20,930 bases of DNA, taken from NCBI GenBank assembly GCA_030765245.1, contig JAVCCX010000326.1, positions 1-20,930 of the forward strand, read 5' to 3'. A program made the position numbers and the translations under genes. The stretch comes from Candidatus Zophobacter franzmannii (GTDB taxonomy: Bacteria; Cloacimonadota; Cloacimonadia; Cloacimonadales; JAFGVF01). The notes beneath the pieces are model-generated. The model searched no databases. It saw only the letters and a list, made by a program, of their open reading frames with translations, and was not told the DNA's origin. Below are positions 7,801 to 15,999 of this stretch, piece by piece (position 1 is the first letter of the stretch; the number at the start of each line of letters is the position of its first letter).

Positions 7801-10410
7801 AGGTTGTCCTACTGCTAAGCTAAATCCCATGTCGTAATCAAAACCACCTGAATTTACAGCGATATTCATAGGAGCAATTGTACCGGGAATCATCATAGCT
7901 GCTGCTGTGATGTTAAATGTAACATTAGCAGTCCCATTAGCTGCAATACTACTTACAGTAGCAGTAGCATCAGGGAAAGTTATGTCAGCACTACCGGAGG
8001 AAATTAACAGGTTTCTGCTTGCAAAACTAGCATTACCTATATTACGAAGCGTAACAGTGATGTCAGAAGTCTGTCCCGGGAGCATTACTTCTGTGCCAGT
8101 TCCTGATACCATCCATGAATCAACAATCAAGCTTGGTGATTGTACAGGGAGGGAGAAGGTTCTGGTAAAATCATCACCGATAGAGTTGATATTCATAACA
8201 AACTCAATTTCTTCAGGATAACATGTATCTTCAAGATAGACAACAAATGGTGTTGTGTTTGCTATTGTAGCACCTGAAGCGATTGAAGAATAACTAACAG
8301 AACTTGTGCTTGTAGTAACATTATCACTTAAAGGTGTGATTATACAGTTAACCACATCAAGACTAGAAGTACCATTGTTCTCAAGTGTGATTGTAAGGTT
8401 TGCTGTATTACCAGGCTGTAGAGAGGTAACAGTACTTGCGCCTACTTGCATTGAGAGATTTGTAATCCTTGCAGACTGAGTTGTATTCCCAAGAGTAAAT
8501 GTACCCATATGAGGTGTATATCCCGGTTTTGTTACGGTAAGATTTACAGTTCCGCTAACACCAGTAGCAATTGATAGAGAAATGTTACCATTCTCATCAG
8601 TAGTACCGGTTGCGAATATCTCATCATCACCTTTAAGAGCAGTAACTCTTGCTCCTGCTAAATCATTTCCACCACCGGAAACCTGAACGAGAATCTCACC
8701 GGTAGTCGTTGAAACTGTAGAAGGATAAGTTACTGTCATTGTCTCAGGTACACCCTTCCAAGCTCTAAGACTTGGGTCACCCATAAGGTTGCATAGATGC
8801 ATAAAGTTTGATGCCGTTTCCGGTTGGCTTACTCCATAGTTTGCCCAAAGATAGTTTTTACCTTTATTCAGAGCTTCCCCGATAGTTTCCATATCATCAA
8901 CAAACAAGCCTGAAATGATACCTCCATCAAGACAGTTGTTGTAAGCAGTATGTGTACCGGGGGTGGACATCCCTATGGCAGCAACTGCTCCTTTCGGTTG
9001 TGCTACCGAACCGGCTCTGATAAATGCTTCTGTAACAGCAGTATCCGCATATGAACCTGTTGAGCAGGTTATATTTATACAAATTGGTAGTTTTGCTGTA
9101 TTTGTAAGACCACTAATAGTCGTAGTATTAAAACCGCTCATGCCAATCCAACCGCGATAATGAAAGTATCCTACGCCGTTGTTCAGGGTTGTAGCCATTG
9201 TTGAAGATGAGGGGCCTGCCCCATAAAGCTCAGTATATGTAAAGTCATCTGAATAATCATCCATAACTTCTTTCATATATTTATTACCGGAGATACAAGA
9301 AATCCCTGAAGGGTCTGTATCACCGACAAGAAGGTTAGCATCCATCCAACTTGCAGCTGGGAAAAGCTGATTCTTTTCATAGAGAAGAATCTTATTAACA
9401 ATAACTGCTAACTCTGCTTCACTACTAAAAGAAATACGCCCCATAAATACATCTTCAAGTTCATCATTACCACTAATAAGTGCATAAGGATGATCACCTT
9501 CTGCACTGTAATAACTAATTTGATAATAAGGTAGTCCGTAAGTACCACCGGTGTCACCGACTAAAACGAAGAAATCAGGTGGGTTAGACCATGTCTCATA
9601 AGCATTCTGTAAGTAGTTACGAATAGATGTTGTAGTAGTTCCTGTTTGTGACGTACTTGCAGTAAATACTTCAAAGCCCTGCTGATGTTTCCAATCAACA
9701 AGAGGTTTTAAGTAAGATGTATAATTCAAAGAGTTGTTATATACATAAAGAATACTAGGAGGATCATCTGTTCTAACATCTCTCTCCTGGTAATTAAGGA
9801 TATTAGCTTGATAAATATTTCTGAAAGCAGAAGACTGTCCCCTATTCAAAGTAAGTTCATTCTCACCTTGAGCAGATTGGTCAAAAGAGATTCTGATTGT
9901 CCCCCTCTCAACAACTTCTAATTCCCCTGTTGAAGTGTTGAAACGGAATGGAGTGACATTGATCGGTATAACTCTAACATCACGCCAGATAGCAGGAGTT
10001 GACATCTGGAAATTTGCAGAAGGATAAAAAGCATTCTGGTTTGCAAGAGCAACTGCTTCATCTTCTTTATTATAGTATCTCTTGATATTTAGTCCGGATT
10101 GACTGCTCTGAGCATTAAGCTCTAAGTTAGCACTAACTGTACCACGAGCTGGGATCTCAATCATTGTTGAGAATATAGGTAATTCAGGTTGCCCCTCTTC
10201 ACCTGTATAAATCTCATGGTTCATCTTAATTTGCTGATATGTTGCATGATTGAAATCTACATCTCCGATTTCATACTTTGGTAGATTAAATTCAATCTCC
10301 AATCCTTGTGAGTCTTGAGAGATTACTTTAAAAATATCCGTTTGAGTTGCTGATAAAAACAGTGCTACTAATAAGAATAATAATAGCGTAATACTTCTTT
10401 TCCCGTGCAT
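4807..10410 (-). CDS. Giant secreted C25 (gingipain-like) multidomain protein
   Basis: The 1867-residue protein starts with a signal peptide (1-22), supported by GGAGG four bases before the ATG. A beta-rich propeptide-like region (25-210) is followed by a peptidase C25 domain (218-552). The nucleophile is probably C449 (ITCSTGSYAD), and the domain ends with the typical NLMGDPSLRAW. The family's catalytic GHG motif is replaced by YFHYRGWIG (415-423): Trp stands where His is expected, with a His four residues earlier, so activity is doubtful. Downstream come an Ig-like domain (556-640), two CARDB-like domains (650-755, 760-865), a nidogen-like domain (876-1100), another CARDB (1105-1220), a MAM or choice-of-anchor J-like domain (1222-1357), an ASH/choice-of-anchor D domain (1363-1475), a second nidogen-like domain (1523-1714), a BACON-like domain (1718-1780) and Fn3 (1781-1855). 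I see no type IX sorting signal at the C-terminus. A surface protein for adhesion or polymer degradation is likely. Confidence 0.88.
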   Translation of the reverse strand: MHGKRSITLLLFLLVALFLSATQTDIFKVISQDSQGLEIEFNLPKYEIGDVDFNHATYQQIKMNHEIYTGEEGQPELPIFSTMIEIPARGTVSANLELNAQSSQSGLNIKRYYNKEDEAVALANQNAFYPSANFQMSTPAIWRDVRVIPINVTPFRFNTSTGELEVVERGTIRISFDQSAQGENELTLNRGQSSAFRNIYQANILNYQERDVRTDDPPSILYVYNNSLNYTSYLKPLVDWKHQQGFEVFTASTSQTGTTTTSIRNYLQNAYETWSNPPDFFVLVGDTGGTYGLPYYQISYYSAEGDHPYALISGNDELEDVFMGRISFSSEAELAVIVNKILLYEKNQLFPAASWMDANLLVGDTDPSGISCISGNKYMKEVMDDYSDDFTYTELYGAGPSSSTMATTLNNGVGYFHYRGWIGMSGFNTTTISGLTNTAKLPICINITCSTGSYADTAVTEAFIRAGSVAQPKGAVAAIGMSTPGTHTAYNNCLDGGIISGLFVDDMETIGEALNKGKNYLWANYGVSQPETASNFMHLCNLMGDPSLRAWKGVPETMTVTYPSTVSTTTGEILVQVSGGGNDLAGARVTALKGDDEIFATGTTDENGNISLSIATGVSGTVNLTVTKPGYTPHMGTFTLGNTTQSARITNLSMQVGASTVTSLQPGNTANLTITLENNGTSSLDVVNCIITPLSDNVTTSTSSVSYSSIASGATIANTTPFVVYLEDTCYPEEIEFVMNINSIGDDFTRTFSLPVQSPSLIVDSWMVSGTGTEVMLPGQTSDITVTLRNIGNASFASRNLLISSGSADITFPDATATVSSIAANGTANVTFNITAAAMMIPGTIAPMNIAVNSGGFDYDMGFSLAVGQPAVVDPLGPDSHGYYIYDMDDTRYDLAPDYNWIGIAPSEGGSGTNLGLNDSGNNADDVVTVNMPFSLKLYGESYSQITVCSNGWIAGGVTEQITFRNWRIPGAVGPSPMIAPFWDDLQMGSGDVYGYYNSSQHYYVVEWYNVQNYNGSAAETFQAIIYDETYYPTPTNDCPIKFQYNTFNNVDNDTSNVHGEYSTIGIESHDESMGLEYTFNNIYPASCMELGNNTALYITTELPEFVVETDVRTLNNTISDQGGSAFIDPGETATFTIDITNLGLQTATGVVATLSENDPYVTISNATISVGTLAYNDTYQAEFQISVSASTPTGHAVPLALSVTGSPAVSISENYAFSVGIIMETYESGNFDNMDWEFSGSQPWTVVSSGAYNGTYCAKSGAITHSQETDMYLIAAVGTAGDISFYSRVSSEGNYDYLRFYIDGSLEDDWSGEQGWALHTYPVSTGSHTFKWTYYKDSIESSGSDCAWVDDITFPPLAAPVPMIDLSTTSIDFGNVVQGISSARQFIITNFGTAALMGTIATPTGFTVSNVSRGYKENLRSRNTINFTVGALGTESYSVNFTPSSTIQYSGNVVISHNSAAGTSNVAVSGMGVMPNIVVNPLTVEPSMLPNDQGGFNLAINNTGVGGLDYSIGIQDATRNSGGPDAYGYEWTDSREAGGPTYNWVEISTVGTALSLGDDNGVSVDLPFNFEFYGSTKSSVDICSNGYLTFGTDSSDYSNDPIPSATDPDDIIAPMWDDLKPASAGGTGTVYHYYDSANNRFIVEYDNVSHYYANSGNETCQVILYPSGDILYQYDSTGSDSDYTIGIENSNGSDGLQIAYNSAFGLNDLAILISDNTVPEWLSTTTTSGSVNPGTPASIAFSIDTTDLPLGVYNKNIVITSNDPDNGTVSVPVTLTVTNTPSIEIPVDITASMEGTNIQLSWSAVSGASSYKIYASEDPYATNWGAPIAVISSNSWLYFGTSTTMKFFRIVASSSAARGTQLNISK

Positions 10411-10511
10411 TCTACCTCCATCCTATGTGTTTAATTCTATGTATTTATAATTCGCAACATTATATTTATGCAATATTTGAGCCACGAAACTAACCTTATG
10501 CTATTTATTTG

Positions 10512-11441
10512 TTATAGGTTAGGTCTTGATATGTTGACAATTGAGGATTGTAAACCCTGCAAGATATTTTTTGTATAAATCTCTTGTAGCAGTTGATTAA
10601 GCCAGAGTTTCTTCTCTCCTTGAATATTCAAAGCAATCTGACTTTGACTAAGGTTTGAAGTAAACAACCGGCTTATTGTTTTGTTCTCAGCAAGATAGGG
10701 GATTATCTTTATGAGTATCTGAATGTATTCGTTTATGTTGGGAAGCGTGTAATTAGATATGGCCAACTTAGTACCTTTGAAGGCAACGAGATTATGTAAT
10801 TTAACATCTGTTATTACTGGTTTGGAGTTAACATAACGGATTGTTTCAAGGATATCATTAATACTTTCATTTGGAATGCCTACAATAAGATGAACACCTG
10901 CCATAATACCCTTGTTCTCTATTCTCTTCAAAGCATCAACGGTATCGTTGTGACTATGGTTCCGGTTAAGAAGTGTAAGGCTTTCGTTATGTATAGTCTG
11001 CATTCCTAATTCTAAGAAAGCATTATACCTACTGACAACATCGAGGAATTCATCACTACAATAATCAGGTCTTGTTGATACTATTAATCCCACGATTTCA
11101 GGATGCTGGATAGCTTCTTTAAAAGCACTTTCAAGCTTCTCGGTAGGTATAGCACCCATAGTTTCATCCTGGAAGTAGGCGATAAACTTCAAGTCCCGTC
11201 TAACTCCTCTTTTAATTCTATCAATAGAGGTATTCAGTTGCTCAGTAGTGGACTGATGTTTATATTCAGGAGTAAATGTGTCTTGCAAACAAAAGATACA
11301 ACCACCCTCTGCCCTATTGGGACAAGCACTGTTTAGTGACACTCCAACTTTAAAGACCTTAGACCCATAATGCTGTTTTGCCCATTCGCTCCAGAGATTC
11401 AGTTTATATTCAAGACGCTTCCCGGAGCCATTAGGAAGCAC
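10512..11441 (-). CDS. Radical SAM protein, YhcC/TIGR01212 family
   Basis: This is a 309-residue cytoplasmic Fe-S protein of the YhcC/YtqA group, distantly related to Elp3-like and coproporphyrinogen-type radical SAM enzymes; its reaction is not established. The cluster cysteines are C40, C48 and C51 (CPNRAEGGCIFC), the expanded form of CxxxCxxC seen in this family. STRPDYCSDEFLDVV, LELGMQTIHNESL and HLIVGIPNE match conserved blocks of YhcC. I chose the GTG at 11441: GGAGG at 11451-11447 lies five bases before it and the length fits the family. A longer reading frame from 11561 would need about 40 residues read out of frame through the Gly-rich tail of the upstream gene. The gene overlaps the DUF2207 gene by 11 bp, so the two are probably translationally coupled. 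Confidence 0.88.
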   Translation of the reverse strand: MLPNGSGKRLEYKLNLWSEWAKQHYGSKVFKVGVSLNSACPNRAEGGCIFCLQDTFTPEYKHQSTTEQLNTSIDRIKRGVRRDLKFIAYFQDETMGAIPTEKLESAFKEAIQHPEIVGLIVSTRPDYCSDEFLDVVSRYNAFLELGMQTIHNESLTLLNRNHSHNDTVDALKRIENKGIMAGVHLIVGIPNESINDILETIRYVNSKPVITDVKLHNLVAFKGTKLAISNYTLPNINEYIQILIKIIPYLAENKTISRLFTSNLSQSQIALNIQGEKKLWLNQLLQEIYTKNILQGLQSSIVNISRPNL

Positions 11442-13074
11442 CGGCACCTCCACCACCTGCAGCTCCACCTCCGCCACCTGCTCCTCCTCCGCCTGCACCT
11501 GAAGAAGCAAATACAGCAACAAATGTGCCATTGAAAGTAGAGAATGAATGCCAGTCTTCAAAGTTCATCTTTGCCAGGAATTCAGGCACTTCCACATTGT
11601 TCTTTGTAAGAAGTTTTAGAAATGGTTTATCAAGTCCGAAAATAACTAAATAAGGGAACACCTCTTTAAGGTAATCTTCATCCATCGGAATATCTTTCTG
11701 CTTCAGGCTTTCCTTAAAGAACTTCTTGAAACCTATCCAGATGGCTCTTTCTTCTTTACCTAAGAGGGTTAGAGTCTCCTGTGAGCCATAGTAAATCAAG
11801 GCTATTAAACTGATAACTGTCAGAATAATCATAGGTATAAATGCATACCCAATCCCATTTTCCCAAAGAATCGCTGCTGGTATTATCAACACTATAGATA
11901 AGATCATCGCAAAAAGAGAAACTGCTACTCGTTTTGTAAATTGTTTAGTCCTTAACTCATCTCCAAATTTATCATCAAAGAAACATTCCTGCAAGATCTT
12001 ACCCAGAGGATTTTTACTATTCTGAGAAATCTTTTTAACCATTTCAATAATAGGCTTATGCTTCTTTGTATCCAGTAAACTTAATTCCTCTAAGAATGCT
12101 TCTTCTATTGGGTTGTCAGGAGAATAATCCTGATTAAAGTGCCATTCATAATCTTTTGAGAATTTACTCTTAGTTTTCCCATCAATTAGAATAGCTCCTT
12201 TCCAGATTAAACCCATAACAGTCCCACCGTAGTTGTTTTGTTTAGAAGTAGGAGAGTTTATGAGTTTCCAGACGAGGATTGGATGAGTTTTACTTGGTAA
12301 TTCAAATCTATTGTAAGTAACCTTTAATTGTTTTTTCACAGATGCAACAATGGCAAACACTACAGCCAAGATAAGAATTGAAAGAGCAGACAAGCCAGTA
12401 ATCCCATTCAAGAGTGAATACTTCTCCTGATTCTTTCTAGTCTGAACATACTTGGGTTGGTTTAGCCTGAAGTCATCAGCATCACCCTTATACCCGATTA
12501 TGAAGCTCTGGTTGTTCAAATTTTCAAAGTTGTATATGTAGAATTCGTCTGATTCCTGCATAGAAACAAGTTTTATAGGATATGGTCGAGGTGTAACTTT
12601 TATGGATTGAGGTTTCTTTAATCTAATCTGCCCCTCTTTTATCAGGAATTCATAACTGTAAGGTACAGGCATCCAGTTAAAATAGAGAATATCATCATGT
12701 ACTTCGTAAGGATTTGTAATCACATACTTCCAGGTTACTGTTGCGCTTCTATCAGAGTATTTAGGAAGGAAGACATACATTACCATGCCATCATCTCTTT
12801 CTATCTTACATTCATCTTTGTTATCAGGATTCAGGAGATGTCCGTCATTTCTAATTTCAATCGGGTCAACGCCATCGCAGTATTCATCTGAGATATGTCG
12901 ATAAATCTTAGTGAATGGTCCCCCATCAAAAGTGTAGGTCCAATTCTCCTCTACAACAAGCTTTCCGTCACTACGAAACTCGGCTTCAACATTTAGTTTT
13001 TCAACATAAAATGATTTTGCAGTCAGACCAAAGACCATTAGAATAAGAAAAGTAAGTATTAGTATACGTTTCAT
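11431..13074 (-). CDS. DUF2207 membrane protein with Gly-rich tail
   Basis: DUF2207 proteins are predicted membrane proteins of unknown function found in many bacteria and some archaea. This one has 547 residues: a signal peptide (1-19), an extracytoplasmic beta-rich domain (20-220) with the family's opening pattern (F-V-E-x-L-N-V-E, then L-V-V-E-E-N-W-T-Y-x-F), a membrane helix (225-245), a cytoplasmic domain (250-380), two further helices (382-402, 409-429), a second cytoplasmic segment and a C-terminal tail (525-547) almost wholly Gly, Ala and Ser. Such Gly-rich ends are usual in the family. AGGAGG four bases before the ATG fixes the start. Its stop lies inside the beginning of the radical SAM gene, with which it probably forms a two-gene operon. 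Confidence 0.9.
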   Translation of the reverse strand: MKRILILTFLILMVFGLTAKSFYVEKLNVEAEFRSDGKLVVEENWTYTFDGGPFTKIYRHISDEYCDGVDPIEIRNDGHLLNPDNKDECKIERDDGMVMYVFLPKYSDRSATVTWKYVITNPYEVHDDILYFNWMPVPYSYEFLIKEGQIRLKKPQSIKVTPRPYPIKLVSMQESDEFYIYNFENLNNQSFIIGYKGDADDFRLNQPKYVQTRKNQEKYSLLNGITGLSALSILILAVVFAIVASVKKQLKVTYNRFELPSKTHPILVWKLINSPTSKQNNYGGTVMGLIWKGAILIDGKTKSKFSKDYEWHFNQDYSPDNPIEEAFLEELSLLDTKKHKPIIEMVKKISQNSKNPLGKILQECFFDDKFGDELRTKQFTKRVAVSLFAMILSIVLIIPAAILWENGIGYAFIPMIILTVISLIALIYYGSQETLTLLGKEERAIWIGFKKFFKESLKQKDIPMDEDYLKEVFPYLVIFGLDKPFLKLLTKNNVEVPEFLAKMNFEDWHSFSTFNGTFVAVFASSGAGGGGAGGGGGAAGGGGAGAS

Positions 13075-13375
13075 TGTACCTCCTGATTGTTTTGAAAGTG
13101 ATAATTACTAGTATTGTGTCAATATTATTTATGATCTGGCACTTTCAATTTGCCATTCCATCTGTCAGGTCATAACTGTATGCAAAGACTGAGTTGAGCA
13201 AAGCAAATAGAGAATTCTCTTAGCTCTTCAATATCTGAATTAACTAATATCTCTACCCTCAATACTCAAAATTTAAAGAGATAAGACTTGTTTCAGAACC
13301 TTTCCAGAAGACACCTACCCAGAAGATCAAGAGATATCTGTATCAGTAGATAGTCATTAACTTATATATATATAG
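13075..13375. other. Gene-free intergenic DNA upstream of the DUF2207 gene
   Basis: I see no gene here. It must hold the promoter of the DUF2207/radical SAM pair; TTGACA occurs on the minus strand at 13122-13117, but without a convincing -10 box at the right distance. AGAGAATTCTCT at 13210-13221 is a perfect 12-bp palindrome that could be an operator. The rest is AT-rich without visible structure. Confidence 0.45.
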
Positions 13376-13401
13376 AAAGGGGACATCGAAATGTCCCCTT
13401 T
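13371..13401 (-). terminator. Rho-independent terminator of the beta-rich secreted protein gene
   Basis: A perfect 11-bp stem (13376-13386 with 13391-13401) with a four-base CGAA/TTCG loop begins 19 bp after the stop codon. On the minus strand it ends in TTT and continues as an alternating AT run. Confidence 0.88.
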
Positions 13402-13419
13402 GCTTATATCTTTAAGATA

Positions 13420-15198
13420 TTATTTCATCATTCTGTCGTTACCAAATTTCTTAATTGGAACTCTTCTAATAGCACCCTGGTTATGGTTAATAACCTGGCG
13501 AACAGTCATATCAGTAGTAGCACTGATATAATAGAAATATGTGCCACCTGTCACAGAAACATCCAAGAATGAACCTGCACCATCAGCAACAATACCGACA
13601 ATACTATATACTCCATTAGGTGTTTCTGATCTGTAGATATTGTTATAAATTCCAGGTACATCAGTCCAGCTAAGCTCTGGGAAGTCACCATTCATGGTAA
13701 CAGTAACATTAGTTGGAGGATCAAGAGCTGTAACAGGATAGAGAGCAAAGGCAAGATCGCCGGCATCCCAGTCCCATACAGAATTTGTGTCATCCCAATT
13801 ACCGTTGTTAACATCACCTATTGGTGAAGTTGACCACATGAACCATGCATCATCAGGAGCCCCTACACTTGTACCTTGAATTGAAACCCAACCATCTGTA
13901 AGTGCAAGTGCTGAAGGTAATTCATAGTGATACTTATACATTGCGCCACTTGAGAAGGTAGTGTCGGGAACAGTAGTTCTTGTAAGTGTTGGTGTATAAG
14001 TTTGCACAACAGTTCCAGGTAATCCAGAGACATCGTTATCATAGAATATGATATTGAAATCCATAGGATCTTCAGTGTCAACTGGAACCCAGCTAGTACC
14101 ATTATGGAACCAATTGATTCCCCAGAAATCTATAGCACCAATACTTGCTGTAAGATTGAAGAAATTCTCACCATGGAGGTAGCCTGGTGCTAAATCTGAG
14201 GTACTCATTGACCAAGAGTTGTCTCCCTGAGTTCCATCAGGTGATTGAACGAATAAAGCACCTGCATCAGCCCAAGAGTTATGAATATAACCTGAACCTG
14301 TAATAGGAACATCATGAATTTCACGATCATCAATAGTAATTGCAACATTACCTGTTACATCACCAACTACTGAAGGATAGTATTCAACATAGAAAGTCAT
14401 TGATTCACCTGAAGCAAGAGTGTCAGGATAAGCACCTACATTAGGATCATCCATTGATAAATCAGCATCACCGGTAAAAGCTAAACTCTGTACAACGATT
14501 TCTCCACCACCGATATTGTTAACTACAAATGTGTCAAATTTTCCGCCACCGATAGCTGTCAAACCAAAGTTGTAACTATCGAAGTTAATATCAAACATAG
14601 GACCTAAAGCTGTGGTAGTCTCAATATTGGCTTCTGCAAACATTTCATATGGTAAACTGAAGAGATTACCCATTGCGTACCATGTACCACCATAATCTAC
14701 AAAAGTGTGATTTGTTGTCGCATAGGAACCGTCACCGGACAACCATTCAACTCCAGTTACAGCGGCACCAGCATCTGTGTCGTAATAACCAAGATTCACA
14801 GTGTAAGTGATGTAAAAAGACTCACCAGCAGTGAAAGATAGTGCAAGGCTTGTAAGGTCAATATTAGTCCAATCCGGAAATACTAAAAGATCAGCTGTCA
14901 CAACTGTTACAGAACCAAGTTCAGTTCCCGGGACTCCTGCATTATCATCATAAACATGAACAACAATTGCTGGTGGAGTACCAATAATTTGATAAATATA
15001 GAGGTCCCAAGATTCAAGGGTGCAATCACCCGGTGCTGTGTACCAAACACCTGCATTAGCTATACCATTTTGATCAGGGTTATCCCACAAATAAGCTACA
15101 CTCGGACCATGATGTGAAAGGGTTAGTGGATCTCTGTCAACTGCCATTGCAGAGAACACGATAAGTAAAATAGACATAAATATTACTGTCTTTTTCAT
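13420..15198 (-). CDS. Secreted beta-rich protein with choice-of-anchor D and Fn3 domains
   Basis: This 592-residue exported protein has no recognisable catalytic domain. Residues 1-19 are a signal peptide (MKKTVIFMSILLIVFSAMA). Two similar beta-rich, jelly-roll-like domains (31-195 and 308-488) share a motif of type YDD-x-AG-x-PGT-x-L (HVYDDNAGVPGTEL and IIFYDNDVSGLPGTVV), which indicates an internal duplication. Between them lies an ASH/choice-of-anchor D domain (200-303, with NFG, NIGGGEI and FYVEYYP landmarks). An Fn3-like domain (494-565) and a basic tail (RRVPIKKFGNDRMMK at the end) close the protein. The start is the ATG at 15198, because AAGGAG lies six bases upstream and the signal peptide begins there; an upstream in-frame ATG at 15243 has no such support. 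Binding to a surface or polysaccharide is plausible. It has its own terminator. Confidence 0.85.
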   Translation of the reverse strand: MKKTVIFMSILLIVFSAMAVDRDPLTLSHHGPSVAYLWDNPDQNGIANAGVWYTAPGDCTLESWDLYIYQIIGTPPAIVVHVYDDNAGVPGTELGSVTVVTADLLVFPDWTNIDLTSLALSFTAGESFYITYTVNLGYYDTDAGAAVTGVEWLSGDGSYATTNHTFVDYGGTWYAMGNLFSLPYEMFAEANIETTTALGPMFDINFDSYNFGLTAIGGGKFDTFVVNNIGGGEIVVQSLAFTGDADLSMDDPNVGAYPDTLASGESMTFYVEYYPSVVGDVTGNVAITIDDREIHDVPITGSGYIHNSWADAGALFVQSPDGTQGDNSWSMSTSDLAPGYLHGENFFNLTASIGAIDFWGINWFHNGTSWVPVDTEDPMDFNIIFYDNDVSGLPGTVVQTYTPTLTRTTVPDTTFSSGAMYKYHYELPSALALTDGWVSIQGTSVGAPDDAWFMWSTSPIGDVNNGNWDDTNSVWDWDAGDLAFALYPVTALDPPTNVTVTMNGDFPELSWTDVPGIYNNIYRSETPNGVYSIVGIVADGAGSFLDVSVTGGTYFYYISATTDMTVRQVINHNQGAIRRVPIKKFGNDRMMK

Positions 15199-15329
15199 AA
15201 TACACTCCTTATATTTTATAGAATAGTTTCCTACGATATGCAAGAGTCTGTATTAACGTTTATGTTGTCAATGAAAATATGTTTTTTTCTTATCAATTAG
15301 TTGCTGAGTTGGATCCAGTTATTAGCCAT

Positions 15330-15364
15330 AAACAACAAAGACTCGCTTAGAAAGCGAGTCTTTG
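15330..15364 (-). terminator. Rho-independent terminator closing the four-gene membrane operon
   Basis: A perfect 13-bp stem (15336-15348 with 15352-15364) with a three-base loop lies 23 bp after the last stop codon of the operon. The U tract on the minus strand is broken (TTTGTTGTTT), but the stem is very stable. Confidence 0.85.
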
Positions 15365-15387
15365 AATATATGATAGAATGAAATCTA

Positions 15388-15990
15388 CTACTTAATAAAT
15401 CCCATAATTACATCATTGATTAAGAACTGAATACGACCAATCAGTAATGAAAGACGAGCCATAACGGTATTTCCGAATGACGCACCAAAACCGATCATCA
15501 TAAACCAGATACCTATCTTTGTAAACTTACCATAAAGTCCGGTATGGGCTTTTGAGAAGTAGAAATAGAGCATCACAGTAACAGTTCCAACGAAGATTAT
15601 CAACATATTGAGACTATCAATAGGCTGCATAGCTGAACGCATCTGCACAAGCACACCTGCATTCATAGAAAGAACAACACCGGCACCGGTCATACCTATA
15701 CTAATAGCGATAGGATAACGAGCAAGCCAACTGAGGTTCTTACTGAATCTAAGAGTTAACATTAAACCAAATGCTACAGGGACAAACAAATACCATTTAT
15801 GCTGAATGAAGATAGGTTCATATACGAAAGGTATAAACGCATTCTGCCATACAAGTGGAATTGCATAACCGGCAGAAACACCAACCAAGAGCTGTTCAGA
15901 AAAACGATAAAACGGATTATCCTTGTAAAGGAAAGAGAAAATAGCCAGTGTAAAGAAGGCTGCTATTAGGTTACTTATTATTTCAAACAT
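15388..15990 (-). CDS. Six-helix membrane protein, unknown function (operon gene 4)
   Basis: I do not recognise a named family. The 200-residue protein is almost wholly hydrophobic, with predicted membrane helices at about 4-21, 33-50, 67-81, 92-110, 127-146 and 158-178, and short polar loops (YKDNPFYRFSE, RFSKNLSW, FSKAHTGLYGKFTK). The loop FYRFSEQLLVGVSAGY and the segment VVLSMNAGVLVQM look like conserved, functional stretches because they break otherwise plain hydrophobicity with polar residues. There is no signal peptide cleavage site. AGGAGG lies four bases before the ATG and overlaps the stop codon of the preceding gene, nine bases away, so translation is probably coupled. It is the last gene of the operon. 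The topology suggests a channel- or scaffold-type subunit of a membrane complex rather than a known transporter. Confidence 0.85.
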   Translation of the reverse strand: MFEIISNLIAAFFTLAIFSFLYKDNPFYRFSEQLLVGVSAGYAIPLVWQNAFIPFVYEPIFIQHKWYLFVPVAFGLMLTLRFSKNLSWLARYPIAISIGMTGAGVVLSMNAGVLVQMRSAMQPIDSLNMLIIFVGTVTVMLYFYFSKAHTGLYGKFTKIGIWFMMIGFGASFGNTVMARLSLLIGRIQFLINDVIMGFIK

Positions 15991-15999
15991 CTTCCCTCC

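Noticed and set aside
7907..8221. 104-codon plus-strand frame inside the C25-type gene
   Set aside because: Antisense to Thr/Ser/Val-rich repeats, which readily leave the opposite strand open; no start signals.
11431..11561. Longer N-terminus for the radical SAM protein starting at 11561
   Set aside because: The extra 40 residues are a frame-shifted reading of the Gly-rich DUF2207 tail; the GTG at 11441 has a well-placed ribosome binding site and gives the family's length.
15199..15243. Upstream start (15 extra residues) for the beta-rich secreted protein, and a TTGCAT-17-TATAAA promoter in the same stretch
   Set aside because: The extension would precede a perfect signal peptide and ignores the AAGGAG before 15198. 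The promoter-like boxes would place the transcript start inside the ribosome binding site.
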